From: Powellomyces hirtus
Lineage: Eukaryota > Chytridiomycota > Chytridiomycetes > Spizellomycetales > Powellomycetaceae
Assembly: GCA_025526995.1 (NCBI GenBank)
Contig: JAHLKG010000009.1
Coordinates: 868,001 to 932,000 of the forward strand
Length of the DNA stretch: 64,000 nt
Direction: 5' to 3'
This document shows, one piece after another, positions 33,835 through 43,224 of this stretch. A program made the position numbers and the translations under genes. The notes under the pieces were generated by a model, which was not told the DNA's origin, searched no databases, and was given only the letters and a program-made list of their open reading frames with translations. Numbering within the stretch: position 1 is the stretch's first letter; each line of letters starts with the position of its first letter.

Positions 33835-35372
33835 TCAAACATGCACCGGGGTATAAGAGCCCCAACCCATCATATCCTTTGGCGGAGTTAGCAGTCCTGG
33901 GGCGGGACAGGACGGGTATTGGCCGTCGAGGAGATTGGCGTGTGGCGACTGTTGGTGATGTTGTTGATGGAGATGCTGCTGAGGATGTGATCCGTACAAT
34001 TGGCGGTAATGTTGGGTTGGCAGAGTGCGGGCGGCGTGCATCGCGTTGCTCTTGACCCAGGCAAAGACGATATGGCTGGCTTCGTGGTGAGCCTTGGTGG
34101 CATACTTGTCGCGTATCACGGCACAGCCCTTGCCAAGCAATCCGCTGAGGACGTGGACGCATTCGATGATTCTAGGGTCCCGCGCCGAATCTTTGACAAT
34201 GTGTGATTTGGTAAAGACACCGCTGTTGGGGAGTCCCGCGTCGCGGAAGATGATTTCAGCCAGGTGCAAGGAACCGGTGGCGAGGACGCTGGGTCTCCTT
34301 TTCACAAAGAAGCCGTCGGGTGCCGCGACAGTTCCAATTTCCATCAGGTATCTGGCAATGGAATGGACCTGCGCGTTTCCGAGTTCGACGGTGCGCGAAT
34401 CTCCTGCTCGCGCCGTCTCGGCATGGAACGTGCGGAGGAAAGCTTCGGGAGTAGGGTGGCCAAGATCGAAATTCAGCAGTCGCAAGATCAAGCGTTCGGT
34501 CTGCAGGAAATCCGATTCCCGGTAGTGGTGGCTGCAGACAAAGGACAGATTTTTGAGAGTCGGGACCCGCCCGTGGTTTTCCTCGTACTTTGCAGCGACC
34601 CAGAGAGCCGTGGTTCCGATGAGCTGATACTGCTCTTTGGTGACGGAGCGCACCGAGCTGATGCGGTCGATAATGTTGATGGTCAAGTAGAGCGTCTCTG
34701 GTTGGAGGTTGTACTGGCCGTGCACTTGGATGAGCCATACAATGAGCGTCTGGCGCATGGCCCACGAGAGCTCGGGTTGTTCGCGCATGTAGGTAGGGTC
34801 CACCACAGCTTTCATCTAGGGGGAAGCAAGGTTACGGTAGAAAAGTATATGGTTAGAGTTATGTTTACTACCTGTTCCCAGAAGCGCGTTCTTGACAGCT
34901 TCTCTCTGTGGAGTTTCCCTCTGTCCTCCATCCCGTCCCCCCTCCGAGCGGACAGTCCGCTCCGCTTGGTCACATGCGCCACGCGCAAATCCCTGGCGCT
35001 TGCGCGCCAGCTTCCTGCTGTCCAGCTTCCCTCATGTCTCCACTCGGCATATGCCCAAATCGCTGTCCAGCTTCTCTCATGTCTCCACTCCTCGCTTCGC
35101 TCGGAACTTGGAGCACCTCTGTCTCCCTCGCTTCGCTCGGATCGCTCCGCTCGCTGGCTTACCTCTGCGGTCAGCATTTGATCCAATATTTCGGGTCCAT
35201 ATTCTTCAAATTCATCGCACTTGTTTCTCCGTGGCCTGGGCTGTGCCTTTGGAGTTGGCAGACAGGGGCGTGGTTCGCTCTTTGGAGTGAGGGCAATGGA
35301 CGCCAGCAGCGAGTGGTGGAGCGAGGGGACACGCGTTGCTGCGAGCGAGGGTTCGGCAAAGTACGAGAACAT
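33835..35372 (-). CDS. Mitotic (A/B-type) cyclin; 5' end incomplete
   Basis: Two exons are supported: 35163-35372 and 33835-34815, joined in phase across a 347-nt intron. It activates a Cdk1-type kinase. Before the cyclin box is EEYGPEILDQMLTAE. The first cyclin fold has DPTYMREQPELSWAMRQTLI, LQPETLYLTINIIDRISS, LIGTTALWVAAKYEE, and the second includes GHPTPEAFLRTFHAE and YLMEIG. The C-terminus is His/Gln-rich. The ATG at 35372 is the nearest in frame. The frame stays open upstream to about 35550 with plausible coding sequence, so a further 5' exon is likely. An Asn/Asp/Pro-rich frame at 35555-35821 could belong to it. I could not find a junction that keeps phase. Confidence 0.8.
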
Positions 35373-35620
35373 TGTGCCGCAGGTGGATAAGCACTGTGGT
35401 TCTGGGTAGGCGTCGTCGAGGTAGCGCTGGAAGGCTTGGTGGTGAGGGTGGGTGTGGTGTGGGGGGCGGGCCGAGACAGACGATGCTGTGCGGGCGGTGT
35501 CGTGCAGACAGGTGTTTCGCGTCCTGAGCCGCGGGGGGATGGCGAGATGGAGATCTATTGCGGGACGAGCATAAACGGAGGATATGGTGGGGGAGAGGGA
35601 GGGGATATGTCTACAAGGGG

Positions 35621-35672
35621 GTTGTTGTTGTTGTTGTTGTTGCTGGCGTCGTCGTCGTCGTCGTTGTTGTTG
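35621..35672. repeat. Trinucleotide (TTG)n / (TCG)n tract
   Basis: On the minus strand it reads as runs of Asn (AAC) and Asp (GAC) codons, in the open frame just upstream of the cyclin exon. A G16 tract at 35705-35720 follows. Confidence 0.8.
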
Positions 35673-35898
35673 AGCAGAGTCGAGCGTGGGACTCTGGCAG
35701 TCGCGGGGGGGGGGGGGGGGAAGGAAAAAAAAGGCGAGGCGAGTCCCTCAGTCTCTCTCAGTCTCTTGGGAGGGGAAAGGGGGTAATGAATGCCATTGAG
35801 AGTCAAGTAAGCCATCCCCATCCATTAGGCTCGTCCATAATCAATACGCGCGTTCATTAGTGAGTGCTGAGGGAGGGAACCACGTGGGTGGGAAGTCA

Positions 35899-36480
35899 GT
35901 CAGTCAGTCAGTGGCATTGACGTGTCTATTTCACATCGATGAGAAAGGGAAGGGTGGTTAGCTAAGCAGTGAGTAGAATCAATGAATGAATGGACTGACT
36001 GACTGAGCGCAAAGGAGAGGGAGAGACAGAGAGAGAGTCCTGAGAGAGAGAAAGGGGGAGGCGGAAAACACGCGTGGAAGGAAAGGACGGAAGGAAAAAG
36101 GGGAAGGGGCGTGTGACTCTGGCGCCTAGGAATAGCATTATGACACGGCTTAGTCAGACATGCATTCGATAGATTGAGTGACCTACTCTTAGTCGAGTGA
36201 GTGAGTGAGTGAGTTGATGCCATATGCAGGGTGCCATGAGTGAGTGAGTTGGCGTCCTCCCCATTCCCTTCAAACAACTCGCTGTCTGTCTGTGCGCAGC
36301 GTCGCATTCAGCTTGTCCTTGCTGAATGAATGAATGAATGAATGCCTGGATCTTCATCCTATTCTTAGTCACTCAATGACTCAACTGACATGCCATATCC
36401 AGGGGGCCATGTTTGAAAGAAAGGAATGGGACGCAACTCACTCACTCCCTCACTCATGACTGTCTGGGGATGGATGGATG
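35899..36480. repeat. Cluster of tetranucleotide tracts
   Basis: Short tandem tracts of TCAG (35899-35913), GACT (35994-36004), GTGA (36196-36213) and AATG (36324-36343) lie in the spacer between the cyclin and FAD-oxidoreductase genes. GGATG units occur near 36468. No gene is seen. Confidence 0.7.
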
Positions 36481-36603
36481 ATAGAGTCAAGTATTCAAAT
36501 CATCCTCATACAGCTATATCTATCATATCAATCAATCCCATTGCGTTTTAATCTCTTCCATCATGACAATGATGCATGCCTATGGCTATCGCTATCGCTA
36601 TCC

Positions 36604-38406
36604 CTACTTCTTGCACGTCTTCTCAACCACTCCCCACAGCTCGCTGCCCACGCACCGGTTGCACGTAAACAGCCCAAGAGGGTCATACACCGCCTTGATC
36701 GCAAGCAGCTTTGCATAGTTCCTCCCCCAGAACGCCTTTTGCCACTCGGGCTCGTACGCAAACGCCTCGTTGACGTACGACCCCGTGTCTTTGTACTCGT
36801 CCCGCATAATCTGCAGCGCCGCATTCAGCTTGTCCTTGCGCTCCTGCACCACCGTTTCCGTAGAGTTGGCCGCCCACCCAGAGTACCACAGAGCGTGGTA
36901 CGTTGCCCCGCGCCACGCTGGCGTCACCGACGTCTCGGTCCCAGAAGCATCCGCTTCGCGCACTCCCGGCCCCGCAACGAGGTGCCCGATGAAGCCGTTG
37001 GCTGCGCCGTTCGCCGTAGACGTCTTGACCATCATCTGCGCCACGCGGCGCGGGTTGTCGAGCGCCCGGTCGGGAATGAGACGCGAGGCAACAACCGACC
37101 GCCCACCCGTGTAGTCCGTTCCCGTCTTGGGGAACGCAATCCCCGCAACAAAGTTGCGCCAGTCGTTGAATTGCGTAAAAGGAATCGTGTAGTTGACCGT
37201 GGCCACTCCGCCAATGCCCCTCATGCCTTTCACGATCGGCTCAAACGCCGCGAGTCCCGCTGCGTAACCCGTCGGTGCCACAAACGTGCCGTAAAACGTA
37301 GAGTCCGTGAGCGTAAAGTATCCGCCCCACCGCTGCTTGTCCAGGTTGCGCGTCTCGCTCGCCCACACCGTCATAATGTCTTCCTGGATCGCCGCGCTCC
37401 ACGTTCCGTTGGTCGGCGACAGAATGAGCAGTTCCCCCGTATACGCCGGGGGCGTCGGGTGCAGCTTGTACGTGATCGAAACAGTGACTCCGTACGTGCC
37501 GCCACCACCACCCCGCAGTGCCCAGAACAGATCCGGTTCCTGGTACTGATTCACTGTCCGAAGTTTGCCGTCCGCAGTGACGATCTGAACCTCGAGAAAG
37601 TTGTCGACAGCCAGACCAAACGAAGGGCTGAGAGCACCGTGGCCGCCTCCGTTGGCATAGCCACCCGTAGCACCAACGGTCGCCGCCTGTCCGCCAATCA
37701 CCGTGTACTGCGGGAAATTCGTGCGCACGTACATGTACACTTCACCCCACGCCATCCCGCCCGTGACCGTCACGGCGGGGACACCCGCGACGGGCACCCC
37801 CTTGACCTTTTTCGGCGCGCCCTCGGGCACAAAGCTCGGGTTGACGCTAATGTCCTTGAAATTGTGGGTCCAGATCAGCAACGAGTCCGCCGCCGTACTG
37901 CGACCCAGGAAATCGTGGCCGGTCGATTTAACAACGAGCTTGAGCCGGTTCTTGGCCGCGTACTGGACCGCGTTCTGGATATCGCTCGCTTGCCCCACAT
38001 TGACCGCGTACGCAGGGACATTGCCCTGCTTGCACTGGTCGGCCGTCACGCTCGCACCCACTGCGGGGACAACACACCGTCCATTGTCCCCATTCTCCTC
38101 CCACGACCAATTCTGCATCGACCCGGCGCGGTCGGCCCGATAATACGCGTTCGTCCCCTGCGCGCGGAGTTCATTGCACGCGGCCGTGTCGCCGTTGTAA
38201 CACACCCACGCGGTGGGTTTGGGCGTGAGCAGGCGGCCCGAAACGGTGCGGTTGAAATCCCCCCACTGCGCAACCGACGGCCAGCACGCATCACCCGCGC
38301 TGCATTTGCAGAGTTGGGTCAACACGTTGGGCTTGGATCCCGTTGCCTGCGTCGAGGCAGTCATGCTGAGGAGAGTGATCGCGGCGGCGAGCTGGTAGGA
38401 AACCAT
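36604..38406 (-). CDS. Secreted FAD-linked oxidoreductase (berberine-bridge-enzyme type)
   Basis: A single 600-codon frame without introns. Residues 1-21 are a signal peptide (MVSYQLAAAITLLSMTASTQA). After a Cys-containing N-terminal region comes the FAD-binding PCMH domain: VVKSTGHDFLGRS, where the His is the usual covalent FAD site, GGQAATVGATGGYANGGGHG, FLEVQIVTADGKLRTVN and LFWALRGGGGGTYGVTVSITY. The C-terminal BBE segment ends YDPLGLFTCNRCVG. Related secreted enzymes oxidise carbohydrates, alcohols or alkaloid-like substrates with oxygen; substrate here is unknown. Lack of introns and G/C-rich codon use contrast with most neighbours. It has its own TATA box at 38569-38578. Confidence 0.88.
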   Translation of the reverse strand: MVSYQLAAAITLLSMTASTQATGSKPNVLTQLCKCSAGDACWPSVAQWGDFNRTVSGRLLTPKPTAWVCYNGDTAACNELRAQGTNAYYRADRAGSMQNWSWEENGDNGRCVVPAVGASVTADQCKQGNVPAYAVNVGQASDIQNAVQYAAKNRLKLVVKSTGHDFLGRSTAADSLLIWTHNFKDISVNPSFVPEGAPKKVKGVPVAGVPAVTVTGGMAWGEVYMYVRTNFPQYTVIGGQAATVGATGGYANGGGHGALSPSFGLAVDNFLEVQIVTADGKLRTVNQYQEPDLFWALRGGGGGTYGVTVSITYKLHPTPPAYTGELLILSPTNGTWSAAIQEDIMTVWASETRNLDKQRWGGYFTLTDSTFYGTFVAPTGYAAGLAAFEPIVKGMRGIGGVATVNYTIPFTQFNDWRNFVAGIAFPKTGTDYTGGRSVVASRLIPDRALDNPRRVAQMMVKTSTANGAANGFIGHLVAGPGVREADASGTETSVTPAWRGATYHALWYSGWAANSTETVVQERKDKLNAALQIMRDEYKDTGSYVNEAFAYEPEWQKAFWGRNYAKLLAIKAVYDPLGLFTCNRCVGSELWGVVEKTCKK

Positions 38407-38568
38407 TTTTTTTTTTTGGGAATTCGAAGAGGGTAGTAGGAAAGAGGTATACGGAAACTAACGCGAAGAATGAGAATGCAAAAGAGTAAAGTCGGTCAGA
38501 GAAACGAGCGGGTATGTGTTTCTCGTATGAAAAAAAAACTTTAGAAGGGGGTTCAGCCCGCACCCCCG

Positions 38569-38578
38569 CTTTTATATA
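38569..38578 (-). promoter_or_regulatory. TATA box of the FAD oxidoreductase gene
   Basis: On the minus strand TATATAAAAG lies about 165 bp upstream of the ATG at 38406. The distance implies a 5' leader of roughly 130 bases. Confidence 0.6.
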
Positions 38579-38882
38579 CCTCGTGCTGCAGAAGGTTTGC
38601 CATGCCAAGGCACCCACCTCGCAGGTTGGGGGCGACCACCGTCTCTCAACTGCCAACGGCGTGTCAACGCCCCAAAAGTCCCCCCACTCGCGCCGTACAA
38701 TACGCATTTTGCTCTCTCTCCAATCACCCAAACCAAACAATACGCGGCTGGTTTTTTTTTGGTTGTGTCCACGCACGTTTTCGCACATGTATATTGTGTG
38801 TCGGTAAAAAAAATTAATTTCGGATAAACTGAACTAGTGTTATTTTGTTGAGAGCCGCGGGGGTTTCGGGTCTCCCTGCCCA

Positions 38883-39070
38883 AACAAACAATCTCATGCA
38901 CCGGGGACAGCAGCATGAATGGGACACGGTAATTGAAAGCAAGAGTGGGGGCGGCGGAAAAGGTTGTGTTCCCTCCCTTAACAAACAATGTCTTGCACCG
39001 GGGACAGCAGCATGATTGGGACAACGGTAATTGAAAGCAAGAGTGGGGGCGGCGGCGGAAAGGCTGTGTT
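38883..39070. repeat. 97-bp tandem duplication in a divergent promoter region
   Basis: Copy 1 (38883-38970) and copy 2 (38980-39070) share AACAAACAAT, then GCACCGGGGACAGCAGCATG, GGTAATTGAAAGCAAGAGTG and a GGCGGCGG segment. There are a few substitutions and a 3-base GGC gain. They lie between the FAD oxidoreductase (minus) and GRP170 (plus). Confidence 0.85.
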
Positions 39071-39486
39071 TGCGGCACCACGGTACATCGCATCCAAGGC
39101 TGGTTGGACTTTGATACCCCTGGGCGTAGGAAACATAACTTTATGGGGATGAACTGTTTGTGTGAGCGAAGATGCGAATAGCTTTGATTTGTTTTGCTTT
39201 TTTATTTGCGCCAACGATTTAGTTTCTAAATAGGGTCACAGCACTCCCCCGCGTTTCGCCCGTTCATGAAGTTGAGCGTGGCACCCAGTCAGAATCGTGG
39301 ACATCTTAAAATGAAGAACCAGACGAGGGTCCGATTGTTGGATAACCACAATCTTTAGTTTGCCGCAAAGGGTATAGACCCGTTTTAACCAAGTTCCGTA
39401 CGAAAATAGTTTGGTCGGACCCTCCTGCGCCACGCTGACATGAACGAGAGTGATCCCAGATCTAGGCGATGTCTTCTTGTTGACGG

Positions 39487-39494
39487 CCACGTCA
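39487..39494 (-). promoter_or_regulatory. UPR element (TGACGTGG) upstream of GRP170
   Basis: On the minus strand the octamer is TGACGTGG, the consensus bound by XBP1/ATF6-class bZIP factors (Hac1 in fungi). It lies 156 bp upstream of an ER chaperone ATG, where such an element is expected. It is a single short match, so chance is possible. Confidence 0.5.
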
Positions 39495-39649
39495 GTCACT
39501 TAAGTGTGGCTTAGACTGACCCTCCATCGCACACTTCCCATATAAACGTTCTACGCACATTCCCCCCCGGCGCAATTGCAACAGCGGAGTGAACTCCTCC
39601 TGTATCTCCAACTTATCTTTATTCAACTCACGAAGGGACCCACACAACC

Positions 39650-42600
39650 ATGCGGCTCCTCACCCCCAAATCCCTCGCTACGGGCAGTCTCGTCCCCTTC
39701 CTCGCGCTCCTCATCCTCGCCCTCTGCACTGTCGCCCCGCACGGTTCCTCCGCGTCGGTCATCGGCATCGATTTCGGCACGGAATGGTCCAAAGTCGCGC
39801 TCGTCAAATCGGGCGTGCCACTGGATATTGTGCTCAATGCCGAATCAAAACGGAAAACACCCGCCGTGGTGTTTGTCAAGGAAGGGGATCGACGATATGG
39901 ATCGGATGCGGTTGCGTTGGTGCGTGTCGTCGATAAAAAGGGGCTGTGTGTGGAGCGGTAATGGAGTCTAATGTTTTTCTTGTCTGTTTCTTAGTCTACG
40001 CGATTCCCGCAGGATTCCTATCCAGCCCTGAAAAACCTGCTCGGAAAGCTCTACGACGACCCCATTGCCGAAGCCTACCGGGCGACGTACACCAACACGA
40101 TGGTCCGCGACCCTGTCCGCGGCACCTGCGCGTTCAAATTCAACGAGACCACCACGTTTTCGGTCGAAGAGTTGGTGGCGATGCAACTTGCGTATGCAAA
40201 GAAGCAGGCCGAGGTCGCGGGCCAGGAGTTTGTTGCGGGAGCCGTCCTTACGGTATGCGATGCGCGTTAGTGTTGGGTTGTGTATTGTTTCTTGAACGCA
40301 GTGGGTGCTGATTGTGGGTTGTCTTTTGCTGTGGGTGTTTTTTTTTTTTTTGATAGGTACCGCCGTACTGGGGACAGTTTGAACGACAGGCGTTACTGGA
40401 TGCGGCCGAACTAGCCAGTCTTCGCGTTTTGTCCCTCATCAATGACGAGACTGCAGGTAATTGCACAAGGAATTGTTCACTCCCCATCACATACCTCAGC
40501 TTCCGTACTTACGGAATGCCCATTTTGTCCCATCGTTGTAGTCGCACTCAATTTTGCGAGCGGCCGCCAATTCCCTCAACCTCAATACCACATCTTTTAC
40601 GACATGGGCGCAGGCAGCACCGTCGCCGCCCTGGTCAAATTCCACAACCCGGGTACCACCAAGCACAGCAAAACGCTCGAGCTTGAAGTGCAAGCCGTCG
40701 GCTACGATGCCAGCCTGGGCGGCCACTCTGTTGACGTTAAGCTGCAGCATCACCTTGCCAATGAATTCAAAACCAAATTTGGGAAAAAGTTGCAGGGCGA
40801 CGTTTTTGCGGACTCGAGAGCGATGGCGAAATTGTTGAAGGAAGCGGGCCGTGTGAAACAGATTTTGAGCGCAAACACCGAAACGGCTTCGTCGGTGGAA
40901 GGCGTCATGGAAGACATTGATTTTCGAACCAAAGTCACCCGCGCAACGCTCGAAGACATCACGTCCGACATTGCGCGTCGCGTCACCGGCCCGGTCTCGA
41001 GCATCCTCACCCAAGCCAACATGACCCTCGACCAGCTCGACTCGCTCATTCTCGTCGGCGGCGGTGCCCGTATCCCGTTTGTCCAAGCGGCGCTCCGCGA
41101 CCTCGTGGGCGAGAACAAGATTGCCAAGAATGTGAATGCGGACGAGGCGGCGGTCCTGGGCGCTGCGTTCAGGGGTGCGGGACTGAGCACCCAGTTCCGC
41201 GTGCGGGAGATCAAAATCAAGGACTTGAACCTGCACCCCATAGACATTGCCTACAATGCCGAACCCAAAGACGCCGCCGCCGCAGCAGCGACCCGTACTT
41301 TCCGCACCACCTTCTTCAGCGATAAAACCTCACTCGGATCCAAAAAACTCATGACGTTCAAACGCAAATCCGATTTCGAGTTCCAACTCGCCTACAAGCC
41401 CACCAACGACCACTCACCGGCCACGATCATCCGCGCCACCATCACCGGGCTCGAGGATGCGATCAAGGCGAAACGGCAAACGGCCCTCGATGACCCCAAA
41501 GTGAAGGCGTTCATTGAACTCACGGAATCGGGCATCATCTCGGTTGGAGAAGCAACAGCCCATTTTGAGGTTGAGCAGGTGGACAAGGAGGCGGCGTCAC
41601 TCAAGGACACGGTTCTTAATTTCTTTAAAGGGAAGAAGACGGATAACAAGGGCGAGGAGGATGCGGATGCGGGCGTGGAAGAAGTCGATGAGGACAGCGA
41701 TAAACCCACCACCCCCTCTGCCGAAACCACCAGCACCAAAAACACCCACAAGAACAGCAAGACGGCCAAAGACACAACCAACACCACTGCCACCCCAACC
41801 CCGCCACCGTCTAAAAAAATCATCACCGAAACCATCAAACTCAACCTCACTCTCACGTACCCCACCCTCCCCCCACTCACCCCTGACCAGCTCCTCACCG
41901 CGAAACACACGCTCAGCCAGCTCGACACGGCGGACGCGCACCGGCGCGCGCGCGAAGAAGCGCGCAATACTCTCGAAGCCTTCTACTACACGGGCAAAGA
42001 GCTGATCTACGACGACGACCTTGACCACACGGCGACGGAACACGAGCGCACCACATTCAAAACGGTGTTTGAGGACGTGAGCGAGTGGATTTATGAGGTG
42101 GCCGATGAGGCGCCCCTCGAGGACCTGGTGCACAAGTTGAAGGCGTTGAAAGACGTGCACACACCCCTGCACTTTAAAGTCAGGGAACACAAGATGCGCG
42201 ACGCGGCGGTTGAGAAATTGAAAACAGTCACGGCTGAGGCCCGCGTGGCCCTGGACGCGTGGAGAAAGGCCATCACGGACACGACCCTCCTCACCACCAA
42301 TGACACCACGGACAACACCACCACCACCACCACCGACAAACCCCCCGCGGCCACGGCCCCGCGCCGCCACACCGCCTCGGAACTCGACGCGCTGCACACG
42401 CAGCTCGTCCGCGCCGAAGAATGGCTCGCGGAAAAACTCGAGCAGCAATCCAAACTCGTCGCGCACGCCATGCCCGTCCTCGTGACCAAAGACATTGCCG
42501 AGTACGTCCGATCGGTCGAGAAGGAGCTGCGCAGGTTGAGACAGAAACCGGCGCCCCCGCACGCAAAATCCAAAAGCACTACTACTACTACTACTACCAC

Positions 42601-42760
42601 GACACCCGGTACCCATACTACGACCCGAGACGCCAGCAAGACCAAGCTCGCGGCTACCACCACCACCACTACGACGACTTTCTCCTCCTCCGCCACTCTT
42701 ACCACCTCCGCCACAACAACGCCTTCCGCCACAACGAGCGCTGAGCATGAAGAGCTCTAA
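39650..42760 (+). CDS. LHS1: ER lumenal Hsp110/GRP170 chaperone (Lhs1/HYOU1)
   Basis: Four exons (39650-39919, 39995-40252, 40357-40456, 40542-42760) encode 948 aa. It is the nucleotide-exchange partner of BiP/Kar2 and a holdase in the ER lumen. A signal peptide covers residues ~1-36 (LVPFLALLILALCTVAPHGSS). The actin-fold ATPase starts VIGIDFGTEWSKVALVKSG and includes VLTVPPYWGQFERQAL, YDMGAGSTVAALVKF and LILVGGGARIPFVQ. A long acidic, Thr/Asn-rich loop follows the beta-sandwich, then a helical lid. A tandem-Thr tail ends HEEL, an HDEL/KDEL-like ER retention signal. The Thr-rich tail is encoded by ACC/ACT runs and is probably fast-evolving. Confidence 0.95.
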
Positions 42761-43224
42761 AGTAACAAAAGAAAAAAACGCGCGGGAAATTTCTCGGTCA
42801 TGATCTTGCTGATATTCTTGCAAAAATGGTCCCTTAATCCCACCCCCCTTTCGCTTTTCTCCCCGCTCTGTGTATGTGTCTGTGTTCTCTTTTTTATTAT
42901 ATTTTATCAACCATGACCATGAGAAAATAAAATATAAAATAAAAATAAACAGAAGAATGCAAAAAATGCAAAACTGGTCAAGTGGGGACGCCCATGTGAG
43001 TGGGATTTCGCTATATTGGAACATATTGTTAATATACATATTTATATATACAGATATACATCAGGGGTGTTGCGATCGGAGGCTGGTGTGCGAGCGCGCG
43101 CGCGCGTGTGTGTGTGGGTGTGTATGTGTGGAATATATATATATACTTGCACTTCGTCTGTGTGTGTGCTGTGTATGTGCTGTGTATGAATAGTTTTTCC
43201 AACCTTTATCCAATTTCCCGAGTT
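42761..43224. other. Convergent spacer with simple repeats
   Basis: It lies between GRP170 (plus) and the MATH-BTB gene (minus). It holds a CG/GT dinucleotide run (43093-43128) and AT-rich ATATAT stretches. No gene is seen. Confidence 0.6.

Noticed and set aside
36478..38436. 652-codon plus-strand frame, Arg/Val/His-rich
   Set aside because: It is the mirror frame of the G/C-rich FAD oxidoreductase gene on the minus strand, which has clear domains.
41597..43039. 480-codon minus-strand frame over GRP170
   Set aside because: It is an antisense shadow of the chaperone gene, caused by codon bias and simple repeats.
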